Positions 29,047 to 38,611 of a stretch of DNA of 64,000 bases are shown here, one piece after another. Both the position numbers and the translations under genes were made by a program. The stretch's first letter is position 1, and each line of letters opens with the position of its first letter. The DNA is from Chrysochromulina tobinii (taxonomy: Eukaryota > Haptophyta > Prymnesiales > Chrysochromulinaceae). The stretch is taken from assembly GCA_001275005.1 (NCBI GenBank), contig JWZX01003253.1:1-64000 (forward strand). Reading direction: 5' to 3'. Below the pieces are notes generated by a model that saw only the letters and a program-made list of their open reading frames with translations, did no database searches and was not told the DNA's origin.

Positions 29047-31887
29047 ATGTCGGACTGGAGGGCGTCGGACTGGAGGGCGCACACCATCTCGGTGTTCGAC
29101 GACGAGGAAGAAAACCCGCTGCGGCGCGCGCCGCTCCGCCTGCGCGTCAAGCTCGCGACGCAGATGTTTGCGCTCGCTTCGTTGCTCACCGTATACGGCG
29201 TGGTGCTCCCAGTCGCTTCTCGCTGGACGCACTCTGAGCTCGAGGCTGGCGGCCGCGCGATGAGCGAGGAGGCCAAAGGAGAGTTGCAACCTTTCGTCGA
29301 ATTTCCGGTCGAGAACGTGCTCACGACAGCACAGGAACCTCTCGCCGAACTGCCGGTGGGCGAAGTACTCACGATGGCACGAAGGCCTTCCGCCGAAACG
29401 CCGGTGAGTGAACTGTTCACGATGGACGAGCTGCAGAGCGGCGGTGTCGTGCTGTACGTCGTCGGCATCCTCTACATGTTCCTTGTGATCGCGATCACGT
29501 GCGACGAGTACCTTGTGCCCGCACTCGACGTGATGGTTCAGCGCTTCGAGATCTCGCCCGCCATCGCGAGTGCGACCTTCATGGCGGCAGGCGGCTCGGC
29601 GCCGGAGCTGTTCGTCTCGCTGATCGGAACCATGTACGGCTCCGACATCGGCGTCGGCACCGTCGTCGGGTCCGCGGCGATCAACATGCTGCTCGTGGTG
29701 GGCACATGCGCCGTCTTCGCTCGCGAAACGCTCTCACTCACCTGGTGGCCATTCCTACGCGACAGCGTGTGCTGCTCACTCGCGCTTCTCGCGGTGGCGG
29801 CCGTCCTCGGCATCCTCACGCCCTCGCGCGTCGAGCTGTGGGAGGCCGGCGCACTCCTCGGCCTGTATGCATGCTACTGCCTGCTCATGCCACGTCACCA
29901 GACACTCCGTCGCTCGAGTTTGCACGTAGAGCTCCTCGAGGAAGGCGAGTCGCACGTGACGCCGCCCGATGCCGTCACGGAGTGCCCCTTCCTCGTTCCG
30001 TTCAAGGTGCGCCCTACGGTCCGCGAGTCCTTACTCGACCCCGAGGCCGTCGCCGACGCGTGCATCGCCTTTGCGTTCCGGAAGCTCAAGCGCGCCGTGG
30101 CGAGCGCCTTCGGTCGGCTCGACGTGGACGGCAACGGTTTCATCGAAGCCGCGGCGGTGCGTCAGCTGCTGGAAGAGCTGGGCCACTCTGAATGCTCGGA
30201 GGCAATGATCGAGGCGCTCGACGCGCGCCTCGACCAGAATGAGGATGGCAAGATCTCGTTCTTCGAGTTTGACTCGTGGTACGTGGCGCGCGCGCTCGTG
30301 GTCGAGCAGAAGCTCACGCGCGCCTTCCGCACATGCGACTCCAATGGCGACGGCACCGTCGACGAGGATGGTGCCAAGAACCTTCTCGAGCACCTTAACC
30401 CGATCCAGCTGCAGGGAGATTATCGAGAGATTGAGCTCGAGAATGCGGTCGAGAGCCTGCTGCGCAAGAGCCTGCGCAGTCGCCGTCATCGAGCCAAGAT
30501 GGCATCAGTGGTCGCTGTCGAGCCGGAAGCACCAAATAAGGAAGCGCTCGTGGGGCCGCCGGCAGAGGACGTCGCGCCCAATAAGGACGACGTTGACAAC
30601 GACGAGGCAGTGCGGGCCGACGCGGCAGCGTACTGCTCGGACTCGGCGCCTTTGAGTGTCGAGGGCGAGCCGGTGGTGGCGGAGGACCTCTCTGAGGTCG
30701 CCTTCATCAAAGCCGGGCGCCGATCGCCGATAGGCGCTCAAAGGCCACGATCGCCTTCCGGAGATCTAAGGGGCACTCAAAGGCCACGATCAATTTCACG
30801 TGAGATGCGGCCGGCGAGCATCAAACCGTTGTCACCGCAAGGTCAAAGGTCACGGTCACCTTCACGTGAGATGCGGCCGGCGACACTCAAACCGACGCCC
30901 TTGCCACCGCAAGGCCAAAGGTCACGATCACCTACCGGTGAGCTGCGGCCGGCGATCATCAAATCGACGCCTTCATCACCGCCACCATCGCCGCCATCGG
31001 CAGCGCCACCCTTGCTGTTATCGTCACCGCCGCCGCCGCATCTGCCGTCGCTGCCGCCGTCGCCGCCGTCAAAGGAGGACAGCTTCGTATACCCTCGCAG
31101 ATCGGCTCCGCACAGCGACACACCTGCACTCATCACCATGGCAGATTTTAGGACGTGGTACTTGGAGACACCGTACTGGGAAGAGAAGATGAAGGTGGCG
31201 GACAAGGACGTCGATGATGCGATGGACCTCTCCTGCTGCCCCTCGCCCGACACATCAGCCGGCATCGGCGCCTTGCGCTTCTTCCTTATCCTGCCGATCG
31301 TCACGTGCCTCAAGCTCACTCTACCCGACGTCAAGGAAGGCACCAAGGCGTACTGGTATCCGGTCACGTTGGTCGGTGCCCTCGCGTGGGTTGCCATCGC
31401 CTCGTACTCCATGGTCACATGGGCGGCGATAGTGGCCAACGTCTTCGGCATCCCGCACGCAGTCCTCGGCCTCACCTTCCTCGCGGCGGGCACCTCGGTC
31501 CCTGACTTGCTCACCGCCGTCATCGTGGCGCAGCAGGGCGAGGCCGATGCCGCCGCGTCCTTCGTCGTGGGTCGCAGCGTCTTCGACGTGCTCGTCGGAC
31601 TTCCGCTGCCCTGGCTCGTGTACAACCTCTACTACGGCCAGGCCGCCGTCGTGGGCGCCGAGTCGCTCTTCGGCTCGCTTCTCATCCTCTTTAGCATGGT
31701 CGCCCTCATAACCTGCACCATCGCTTGCTTCGGATGGCGCATGACGCGCTGCCTCGGCTACTGCTTGTTCCTGTTCTACGCTAGCCTTTATAGCGCAGGA
31801 CTTTGCACGCGCCCAAGGGTTGCTTGTCATCCCGGGCTTTTAAGGCGCCGGGAGGCGGCCATGGCGGACATGCCGTGCGAACAATAG
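29047..31887 (+). CDS. NCKX-type K+-dependent Na+/Ca2+ exchanger with EF-hands in the cytosolic loop
   Basis: 946 aa. First membrane half ~135-290 with the alpha-1 repeat FMAAGGSAPELFVSLIG ... GTVVGSAAINMLLVVG. Second half ~745-935 with the alpha-2 repeat GLTFLAAGTSVPDLLTAVIV ... VGRSVFDVLVGLPLPWL. These match NCKX/SLC24: extrusion of Ca2+ with K+ in exchange for Na+. The cytosolic loop (~290-740) holds three EF-hands (DVDGNGFIEAAA, DQNEDGKISFFE, DSNGDGTVDEDG), so Ca2+ may regulate transport directly. The loop also has about five copies of a QRxRSPS/RPA repeat (30724-30970) and a Pro/Ser-rich part. Alpha-2 has Arg-Ser where most relatives have Ser-Asn before 'IFD' (here VFD), while the PDL aspartate is kept. 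A plasma-membrane or endomembrane location is plausible. Confidence 0.92.
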   Translation: MSDWRASDWRAHTISVFDDEEENPLRRAPLRLRVKLATQMFALASLLTVYGVVLPVASRWTHSELEAGGRAMSEEAKGELQPFVEFPVENVLTTAQEPLAELPVGEVLTMARRPSAETPVSELFTMDELQSGGVVLYVVGILYMFLVIAITCDEYLVPALDVMVQRFEISPAIASATFMAAGGSAPELFVSLIGTMYGSDIGVGTVVGSAAINMLLVVGTCAVFARETLSLTWWPFLRDSVCCSLALLAVAAVLGILTPSRVELWEAGALLGLYACYCLLMPRHQTLRRSSLHVELLEEGESHVTPPDAVTECPFLVPFKVRPTVRESLLDPEAVADACIAFAFRKLKRAVASAFGRLDVDGNGFIEAAAVRQLLEELGHSECSEAMIEALDARLDQNEDGKISFFEFDSWYVARALVVEQKLTRAFRTCDSNGDGTVDEDGAKNLLEHLNPIQLQGDYREIELENAVESLLRKSLRSRRHRAKMASVVAVEPEAPNKEALVGPPAEDVAPNKDDVDNDEAVRADAAAYCSDSAPLSVEGEPVVAEDLSEVAFIKAGRRSPIGAQRPRSPSGDLRGTQRPRSISREMRPASIKPLSPQGQRSRSPSREMRPATLKPTPLPPQGQRSRSPTGELRPAIIKSTPSSPPPSPPSAAPPLLLSSPPPPHLPSLPPSPPSKEDSFVYPRRSAPHSDTPALITMADFRTWYLETPYWEEKMKVADKDVDDAMDLSCCPSPDTSAGIGALRFFLILPIVTCLKLTLPDVKEGTKAYWYPVTLVGALAWVAIASYSMVTWAAIVANVFGIPHAVLGLTFLAAGTSVPDLLTAVIVAQQGEADAAASFVVGRSVFDVLVGLPLPWLVYNLYYGQAAVVGAESLFGSLLILFSMVALITCTIACFGWRMTRCLGYCLFLFYASLYSAGLCTRPRVACHPGLLRRREAAMADMPCEQ

Positions 31888-32607
31888 ATCAGAGAGTAAG
31901 AATATTCGGCTCAGAGGTGTATATATACAGTTAGGGACCTCAGAGAGACGCGTGATCTAGAGACAAACCCGGTAACTTTCACGGCACAGCACCGCACCCC
32001 GCCCCGCCGCGCGCGCGCGCGCGGAGCGCCGGCACGATCACGTCACGATCCACGACGAGCGGGCTCAAATCGCCTACCCACCCGACACCTCAAAGTCAAA
32101 CGTAAAAGCTCCGAAAACCATCGGTTCAGTGGGTTGCCGGATGCTCGTTCCAAGATAGTGCCGAGTCCACGCCATTCAGTCGGTATTCAACCAAACGCAG
32201 TGTGGTTGTTTGCGAGCGGTGGTACGGGTGGGACAGTCGTCTCTCGAAACACAGTGTCCCTCACGGCCGGGACGCGCGCGCTCCGCAGGGAGTGTGCAGT
32301 TAGTGTGCAGTGTCGGAGTTCATCGGCGTACGGCGTCGACGGTAAACTGAACCGAACCGTCCCGAGTCTGCCTGCCATACACGACAGACGTAAACTCTAA
32401 GTCCTCGAACCGCTCTTTCCTCTTAAGCTTACGTACGGCCATCGTGTGGCGCCGTGCGGTGTCGCGTCGGTGTCCCCGCGTACTCCCGCGCCGTGTAAGT
32501 TGTCGAGATCGATGTTTACACCCATCGTCTTATTTCGAGTTACCGGAGGTATTACACACAAACATACACCCTTTTCTGTGGAGGGTCCTCTTTTGCTTGA
32601 GAAACAC
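31888..32607. other. Convergent 3' intergenic region
   Basis: 720 bp between the exchanger stop (+) and the AFG1-like stop (-). Contains TATATATA at 31920-31927 and a CG run at 32008-32022. Short frames at 32134-32400 and 32444-32737 show no protein-like pattern. Confidence 0.4.
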
Positions 32608-34239
32608 CTACTTGCTTGTGAAACCCCCTCTCGATTCCACGCTCAGCATTTCGGTGAGCCGCGAGAGCGTGCGGCGCATCATGAAGCGTTCATCTTTGGC
32701 GGTGAAGAAGGTCGCTAGTTCACCATCCCTTTGGTAACGGCCGGCCACTGGCGCCGCCTCAAAGCTTGGTGTGGTTGCTGGTGTGGTTGCTGCGCTGCCC
32801 GTTGCCTCGCTACCGATACTACTAACGTCCACCTCGGCGCCGCCCATCATTTCCGTATCGCGCCCCTCCAGGAGGGGCCGAAAGAGGTCCTCGAGTGGCG
32901 CTTCGGCGGCCAAGTGGAGCTGCACGCGCGCCTCGTACAGCGCATCGATGAGCGCTACCAGACGGCGCGCCTCGTTGCGCTGACGGCTGTCGAGCACCGG
33001 CAATCCACTGATAAAGACGGTGCGTGCGACGGACGCGAGTGCGAGGTAGTCGGTCACGCCCAGCGCGGGCACGCCAGGTACAGTGCAGCAGAGCTCGTAA
33101 AAGGTCAGCCAGCACGCGTCGCCCGCGCGCCGTCGCAGCGCCAATGAGCGACCGAAGGCCACCGGAACCGCCTCTGGCAGTGACGCGTTCGCAAGCGCGG
33201 TGTCGGTGCCTCTCTGCAAGCGAGCCACGCGCTGATCCCAACGGCAGGCGAGCTGCGCCTCCGCATCGTGGCCGTGCACAAACGTCCCGCGCGTGCGAGT
33301 TGCTGGAGCGTGCCGCGACGCTGCCGAGTGCCATTTCGCTCGCTCGTCCTCCGCATGCGGCGACGGCGGAGGCAGGCTTCGGTAGTCAAGGGCGTTGTTA
33401 CCGGCCTCGCCGACTCGGCGCACGTCGGCACGCTCGCGCAGCAGCTCGACAAAGGGCAAAAAGTACTTGCGATTCAGGCCCCTCTCGTAGAGCTCCTCGG
33501 GAGGTCGATTCGAGGTGAAGACAACCCGCACGCCGCGCTCGAAGAGGCCCTCGAAGAGCTGTCGTAGGAGCATCGCGTCAGCCACGTCCGTCACCTGCAT
33601 CTCGTCGAGGCAGAGCACCGCGCCGCGCAAGGCGATTGTGTCGGTCACGATTGAGAGCGGCGGCGACGCGGACGCGGACGCTGGTGGCGCGGCAGCTGTG
33701 GAGATGGCCGCGTCGCCGGCGGCGGCGGCGTCCGAGGCGGCCGTGCCTTTTTCTTTGGGCCATCGGTGCGGATCGTTGGCAGCGACTCCGTTCCTTGGCC
33801 GTGGGTCCGCGGTGCCTGCATGGCTGGAATCGGATGCAGGCAGGCTGGCCTCGGCTGTTGTAATCGATGGCGCATCACCAAACTTGAACACTGGCAGACC
33901 CTGCTTCGTGAGCACAACAACCTTTGGCCGCGACTGATGAAGTTTGTGCAGCTGCTGGTGTACCTCGACCATCAGCTCGTGGAAGTGTAGGCGCGTGCAA
34001 GTGCCCTCATCGTGAGTTCGAGCGAATAGATCCATGAGCATCGATTTGCCAGTGCCAACGGAACCCCACAAGTAAACCGCATCCACGTTGGCGGAGCCCG
34101 TCGCGAGCTGATCGAGCGAGCGAGCGGCCTCTAACTGCGTGCGGTCTGGACGGAGGCGACCGCTCGCCACTAGCGACTCGTACGCAGCTAGCGGCCGCGC
34201 TCGCGTCGACAGGCCGCGCAGGAGCACGACGTGCCGCAT
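32608..34239 (-). CDS. AFG1/LACE1-like mitochondrial AAA-type ATPase
   Basis: 543 aa from MRHVVLLRGLSTRARPL, a basic leader that fits a mitochondrial presequence; the frame is open further upstream but without ATG. Walker A WGSVGTGKSMLMD (~58-72), the family motif LHFHELMVEVHQQLH, Walker B LCLDEMQVTDVADAM (~205-220), then RVVFTSNRPPEELYERGLNR and KYFLPF. All are diagnostic for the AFG1/ZapE family, which assists turnover of mitochondrial proteins such as unassembled respiratory subunits. An Ala/Ser-rich insert (~130-195) separates Walker A from Walker B and makes it longer than most relatives. First of six minus-strand genes up to 45.6 kb. Confidence 0.92.
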   Translation of the reverse strand: MRHVVLLRGLSTRARPLAAYESLVASGRLRPDRTQLEAARSLDQLATGSANVDAVYLWGSVGTGKSMLMDLFARTHDEGTCTRLHFHELMVEVHQQLHKLHQSRPKVVVLTKQGLPVFKFGDAPSITTAEASLPASDSSHAGTADPRPRNGVAANDPHRWPKEKGTAASDAAAAGDAAISTAAAPPASASASPPLSIVTDTIALRGAVLCLDEMQVTDVADAMLLRQLFEGLFERGVRVVFTSNRPPEELYERGLNRKYFLPFVELLRERADVRRVGEAGNNALDYRSLPPPSPHAEDERAKWHSAASRHAPATRTRGTFVHGHDAEAQLACRWDQRVARLQRGTDTALANASLPEAVPVAFGRSLALRRRAGDACWLTFYELCCTVPGVPALGVTDYLALASVARTVFISGLPVLDSRQRNEARRLVALIDALYEARVQLHLAAEAPLEDLFRPLLEGRDTEMMGGAEVDVSSIGSEATGSAATTPATTPSFEAAPVAGRYQRDGELATFFTAKDERFMMRRTLSRLTEMLSVESRGGFTSK

Positions 34240-34694
34240 TGAGAAGCAGGAAACTTCTGACCACGTCCTTGATTTCGTCAGACAGTCAGCCAGTTTCGTC
34301 GCGGTCCCCCCGCGTTCACCGCACAGTTTCAAAGGTTTCGTGATAGTCCCTGCGATGTCGAGTGAAAACAAGATTGAAGCCGAGAGTCAGACATAACAGT
34401 CAGTTATTTCGCGGCCACACACCGCACACCGCGCGCACCATACTCTATCGGAGGACTCCCCGCGGTCCGCGCTCCTCCGGTCGATGACGAGCTGGTGTCA
34501 GTGTGAGCATGGCCATGGGTATTGGCGCTTGGGTGCGTGAGCTCGCAGCTCTCAGCTGCGTTATTCAGCTGCTGACAGACAGTACGTACAGAGGCACATA
34601 AACCGGCGATCGTAATTGTAAAAACGTACTCGTGGTACTACTCTCTCGTACTGCTGGTGCTCTCCGGATTCTGTCTCGCTCTCGCATGCGGTTG
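34240..34694. other. Intergenic, nothing recognised
   Basis: Between two minus-strand genes (methyltransferase stop, AFG1-like start). Holds the promoter of the AFG1-like gene; no coding pattern. Confidence 0.4.
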
Positions 34695-36260
34695 TCACGG
34701 CCTCCAACGAAGAGCAAGAGGTGTTGGCTGTGCGGGTGCTGGCCGGTGCTGGCGTCGCGGCGGCAGCGCTGGCGTTGGCAAGTTGGAGTGAGGTGTTGAT
34801 ACCAGCAGCAGGCTCGGACTCGGCACCACCCGAGCAGCAGCAGCAGCAGCTGCAGCACTTGCGGGCCTCGGCGGCGGCACCACGGCCACCGTGCGAAAGG
34901 TGCCACCTTTGGGCATTCGTATCGGCGGTGCCTTGGGTGCTGTTCTTTCAATGAGCACATTCATCCCCATACGATCGACGAGAGCCAATGCGAGGCGCGC
35001 GGGCGGCGCCACGGGCGGAGCACGTCTGAGGATTGGCACCGCCACAGCAGCAGCAGGGGCGGGAATAGGAGCCTCCGTCGACTCGAACTGTGAATTCAGC
35101 GGTGAAGTCAGAGACTCATCGAGCGTCGAGGCAAGCGTTGAGGACGGCTCGTCGAGAGCCGATGGCGGCGGCATCGAGCGTGAGCCGCCTTGAGCTCCGT
35201 GATCGTGGCCTCGAGCGTTCGCGCTCGAGCTGTGCACGCACGCGGAGCTGCAAGCTTCGCCGGCCGCCACTGCCGCGCCTGCGAGTTTCCAAGCGTGCCT
35301 TGGAGCCCCCGGCGGCACTATGGACGCGGCGTCAGCGACGTTGGCGCCCACTAAGGACGCGGCACTAAGGTCGCGAAGTGCGATCACCAGCCAATCAAAC
35401 GGCTTCTGGATCGAACTGTCGCGATCAAGCCAACGGGAAGGCGCAGAAAATTCGGTGGACCAGGAGTACTCGACGCGCTCTGCCGAAAGGACCCGCGTGA
35501 ACCCACACTCGGCGAGCAGCCTTTTGATGTCGGCCAGCCGATAATGCTGAGTGCGCACGCCCCAGCGCTGGAAGACGCCGCGGTGCTCGTCCGATGGACA
35601 CGACGCCTCGGCCGCCTCTTCGTCGTCGTCGCGCTCATAGCCGCGCCGGCGGCGTTCCTTAGCCCACTTGACGTGCGTCGCGCTGATGTTGAGCGCGGAT
35701 GCGACCGCCGGGACAAGCAGCACGAGCTTGCCGCCCGGCCGCACCGAGGCCCCCATGACTGCCATGATGTTGGAGATGGTCGTGGCCTCAGGGCTCAAAA
35801 GCACATTCATGCACAACCCAACATCGCACGCCGGCAGTCCGAGGCGTTTCACCGAGCCGTTGGCCCCGAGGTCAGCCACCTGTAAGTCCACGTTCTGCAG
35901 CTTGTGATTCTCGACCACGTCCTTGCGTGCCAAGTCCAGCAAAGCAGCGGAAATGTCCAAGCCGAGCACGTGGCGGCAGCGAGGCGAGACGAACTTAAGG
36001 TAGCGCCCGCCTCCGCATCCAAAATCGATGAGCTCGTCGGACTTGCCAATGTGAGCGTTCAGCGCTTTCTTTATGACGCCTGAAGTATCACAAATGAACG
36101 TGTCTTGGATGTCTTCCCAAGCCGTCGCCGCAGCATCCCAGTATCGGACATTGGAAACGCCTGGGGCTTCTGCCAGGGAGACCATCTGCTGTATGCACCG
36201 CGTGTTACGGACCACGATGGTGGTCAGAGGTGTTGCGCTCTTGGGTCGGGTCTTTGGCAT
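34695..36260 (-). CDS. Class I SAM-dependent methyltransferase
   Basis: 521 aa from MPKTRPKSATPL; an in-frame ATG also exists at 36617, but the extra 119 residues are Arg/Pro-rich and partly duplicated, so I prefer 36260. Rossmann core ~45-270: motif I ELIDFGCGGGRYLKFV (~75-91), motif II HVLGLDISAALLDLA, motif IV ACDVGLCMNVLLS, post-motif VRPGGKLVLLVP. The segment VRYWDAAATAWEDIQDTFI before motif I is typical of small-molecule or tRNA-type methyltransferases. The ~260-residue C-terminal tail is Ala/Pro/Ser-rich and looks disordered. The substrate cannot be told from the sequence. Confidence 0.75.
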   Translation of the reverse strand: MPKTRPKSATPLTTIVVRNTRCIQQMVSLAEAPGVSNVRYWDAAATAWEDIQDTFICDTSGVIKKALNAHIGKSDELIDFGCGGGRYLKFVSPRCRHVLGLDISAALLDLARKDVVENHKLQNVDLQVADLGANGSVKRLGLPACDVGLCMNVLLSPEATTISNIMAVMGASVRPGGKLVLLVPAVASALNISATHVKWAKERRRRGYERDDDEEAAEASCPSDEHRGVFQRWGVRTQHYRLADIKRLLAECGFTRVLSAERVEYSWSTEFSAPSRWLDRDSSIQKPFDWLVIALRDLSAASLVGANVADAASIVPPGAPRHAWKLAGAAVAAGEACSSACVHSSSANARGHDHGAQGGSRSMPPPSALDEPSSTLASTLDESLTSPLNSQFESTEAPIPAPAAAVAVPILRRAPPVAPPARLALALVDRMGMNVLIERTAPKAPPIRMPKGGTFRTVAVVPPPRPASAAAAAAAARVVPSPSLLLVSTPHSNLPTPALPPRRQHRPAPAQPTPLALRWRP

Positions 36261-36262
36261 TT

Positions 36263-36533
36263 CGCCCACAGTATGGCGATGGGGAGCGCCGCGCCGATCA
36301 CGGCGGCGAGCGCAGGTGGTGCGTGAAGAAAGAGGTGGTGGCAATTGTCTGTGAAGTGGGTCTGGCGTTTTTGAAGTGAACGTTAGGAAGATCCTCTTGA
36401 AAACGAAAAAGACGCGACCGACAACCGTGACAACCGTGCAACTTTGTGTGTGAAGGTTTTGCGCTTTTGCCCACGATGGTGACGGGGAGCGCCCGCGCCG
36501 ATCACGGCGGCGAGCGAGATGAGGCGCAGGTGG
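36263..36533. repeat. Imperfect direct repeat at the methyltransferase 5' end
   Basis: Copies 36263-36320 and 36468-36533 share 'GGGGAGCGC', 'GCGCCGATCACGGCGGCGAG' and 'GCAGGTGGT', about 205 bp apart. The outer copy has lost the ATG of the inner one. Confidence 0.65.
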
Positions 36534-37200
36534 TGGCCGTGCGCGACGCGCCGTGTAGACCGTGCGGTCGGTTAGCGGTCGGTGCACCCCTCGACGCGCG
36601 CCTCGGCGTGCCACCATCAGGGCATTTTGCCATCGCTAGCTTGGCGTGCACGACGCGCAGCGTGCTGCACGCACGGCCGTGCCGATACGCCGAGGCAGCT
36701 CGGGCGTGCTGCGGGCTGAGAGCGGGTCTTACAGGCCGATGAACCTGCCGCTGCGTGCTCCAATGCTGACCTTAGCGACGAAGGCGGCGCAAGTGGCGGC
36801 GGCGCAAGCGGCGGCGGCGCAAGTGACGACGGCGGCGACGGCGGTGGCAGGGAAGGCGATGAAACACAAATCGAAAGTCGAACAATGAAACACAAATCGA
36901 AACTCGAAAGTCTCTTGGCTGTTGACAGTTGGCTCGTCGCTGCCACAGTACGAGCAGATTGCTATCCACCTCTTGCTGGTTGACCACACACGGAAGGGGC
37001 ACGTGCTTCCAGCGTCGCTCCGACGATGCTCGATGGCATGGGGTTCTGGAGAACGAGTTCGTCGCCCACCGCCATGGCTCTGGCTGTGCAGGTCGGCACG
37101 TCGTCGTCCGAGTCCGAGCCCTCACTGGCATGTGTCGCGTCGCCCTTCTTTGGGATGTGATCCAAGCGGTGAGTGCGCTCTCCGGGCCACGCTCTCCGGC

Positions 37201-37335
37201 CACGTCACGAAGGCCTCTGGTCCTCCCTTTGCTGCCACGTCACGAAGGCCTCTGGTCCTCCCTTTGCTGCCACGTCACGAAGGCCTTTGGTCCTCCCTTT
37301 GCTGCCACGTCACGAAGGCCACGTCACGAAGGCCG
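37201..37335. repeat. 35-bp minisatellite
   Basis: Three full units at 37201-37235, 37236-37270 and 37271-37305, each beginning CACGTCACGAAGGCC and ending TTTGCTGC, then two truncated units (37306-37319, 37320-37334). Units differ at one base. Confidence 0.9.
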
Positions 37336-37533
37336 CAACGTCGCACAACGAGGGGCGGGGGAGAAGAGTTTGACGTAGCCGCCCTCGCCTACGATTGCCA
37401 AAAGACCGTGAGCACGTAGCGAGGCCATGGCCCGTGGTACGTCGTCTAGGACCTGCCCAATTCGGTTGTAGCACCCGTCACGGCCCGTCCACTCCCCGAG
37501 CTCGAAAGTGAAGCCCCCTCCCTCCTCGTACAT
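37324..37533 (-). pseudogene. Orphan coding-like fragment
   Basis: From the ATG at 37533 the minus strand reads MYEEGGGFTFELGEWTGRDG ... followed by 'LRAHGLLAIVGEGGYVKLF', which looks like a real domain piece (possibly winged-helix-like) rather than noise. It is ~69 aa, has no partner exon that I can find and runs into the minisatellite. A gene relic or a lone exon; low certainty. Confidence 0.25.
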
Positions 37534-37624
37534 GAGCAGCACGGTGCCACACAGTCAAAGCAACAAGTCGCTTGTTGGATAAATCGTGACTCGTGTCGAC
37601 TGTCGACCGACTTGTTGCTTCTGA

Positions 37625-38611
37625 TCAGCTAAACACGCTCCCCATGTTCGCGGTCCACCAATCTGCCTGATCTGGCGCCGCCCTGGATCGCGTGGGTGGG
37701 GCCGGGTGTCGCACGAATAGGTCCACAGACCAAGAGTCGTGATTGGCCGAGCCTCCACTCTCGAAGAGTGTGCGCCGCATCGGCAGCAAATCCTGCTTCA
37801 CCCAGCTCTTGGGGACCATGCAAATGGGCACGGCGACACGCACCGGCTGGACCGGTCCGACTGGCAGCCGCTGGCGCCGTGCAGCCCGATCCATGTCGGT
37901 GACTGGCGGCGGATTGACTGGCGCCGGAGGTTTGGATCCGTGACGGCATCCAGAGTCCCAACAAATGAGATCTCCAGGCTGAGCGTGGACTCGCTTCCAT
38001 GGTAGGTCGTCTCTGCGATCAAAGTTCTCCCCAGGGCAGCAGATGAAGCCGCCCGTCTCAGCTGTGCTCTTTGTTAAGACGCAAAGGCTCTGGACCAATC
38101 GGATGGGCTCGATGGGCCGGACGCCGAGGCCGTCGGGTCGAGGCACGCTCGAGAGCGACCCGGATTCGAGATACAAGGAATCTGGCCGGTCTCGATGCAG
38201 CGAGACTCCTTGTGTCCGCTCCCGCCACAAGATCAGTGCATCCATGGAGGTAAGCAGCGCATCATGTCGAGGCACATTCCATATGTTTGCAAACACGTCT
38301 TGCACACCGGTGGCTCCTCGCGCACGCCAAGCTCCTTCGCATTGACCTGCACCTCCTGCCGCCACTAGGCCATTGCCGTTAGGACATCCTCCCTTGCTAG
38401 TCCACTCTGCAAGCCAGTTCTGAATTGCATGCAGGGCAACACGTGCTTCTTCAGCTGGCAATGCACCTTGTACCACAACGACTCCATATGTTCGAAGATG
38501 CTCTTTAGCCTGCTGAGCTTGCGCGAGCGGGAAATAAAATTCGGCGGAAAGCGGCGCGCCGTCGGCGCTGGTGGCCTCTTCACCGTTGTGGTTGCGTTTC
38601 TTGCCCGACAT
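37625..38611 (-). CDS. PhyH-type Fe(II)/2-oxoglutarate dioxygenase
   Basis: 328 aa from MSGKKRNHNGEE. 'YGVVVVQGALPAEEARVAL' is the usual start of the phytanoyl-CoA dioxygenase-like fold; LHRDRPDSL supplies the H-x-D iron ligands and GDLICWDSGCRHGSKPP the distal histidine; 'TGGFICCPG' matches the strand that precedes it. Members hydroxylate lipids, small metabolites or natural products; the substrate here is unknown. No membrane or targeting signal seen. Length is normal for the family (about 250-350). Confidence 0.8.
   Translation of the reverse strand: MSGKKRNHNGEEATSADGAPLSAEFYFPLAQAQQAKEHLRTYGVVVVQGALPAEEARVALHAIQNWLAEWTSKGGCPNGNGLVAAGGAGQCEGAWRARGATGVQDVFANIWNVPRHDALLTSMDALILWRERTQGVSLHRDRPDSLYLESGSLSSVPRPDGLGVRPIEPIRLVQSLCVLTKSTAETGGFICCPGENFDRRDDLPWKRVHAQPGDLICWDSGCRHGSKPPAPVNPPPVTDMDRAARRQRLPVGPVQPVRVAVPICMVPKSWVKQDLLPMRRTLFESGGSANHDSWSVDLFVRHPAPPTRSRAAPDQADWWTANMGSVFS

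Larger units (their letters stand above)
36261..37624. other. Repeat-bearing intergenic region
   Basis: Holds an imperfect ~60-bp direct duplication of the methyltransferase start region (36263-36320 vs 36468-36533), alternating GCGGCG tracts at 36783-36845, a 35-bp minisatellite (37201-37335) and a small orphan minus-strand frame (37324-37533). Confidence 0.5.

Noticed and set aside
37201-37335. CRISPR-like array
   Set aside because: Units are tandem with no unique spacers, and the DNA is nuclear eukaryotic; this is a minisatellite.
36622-37419. Plus-strand frames across the minisatellite
   Set aside because: Open only because the 35-bp unit has no stop in two frames; repeated peptide without domain features.
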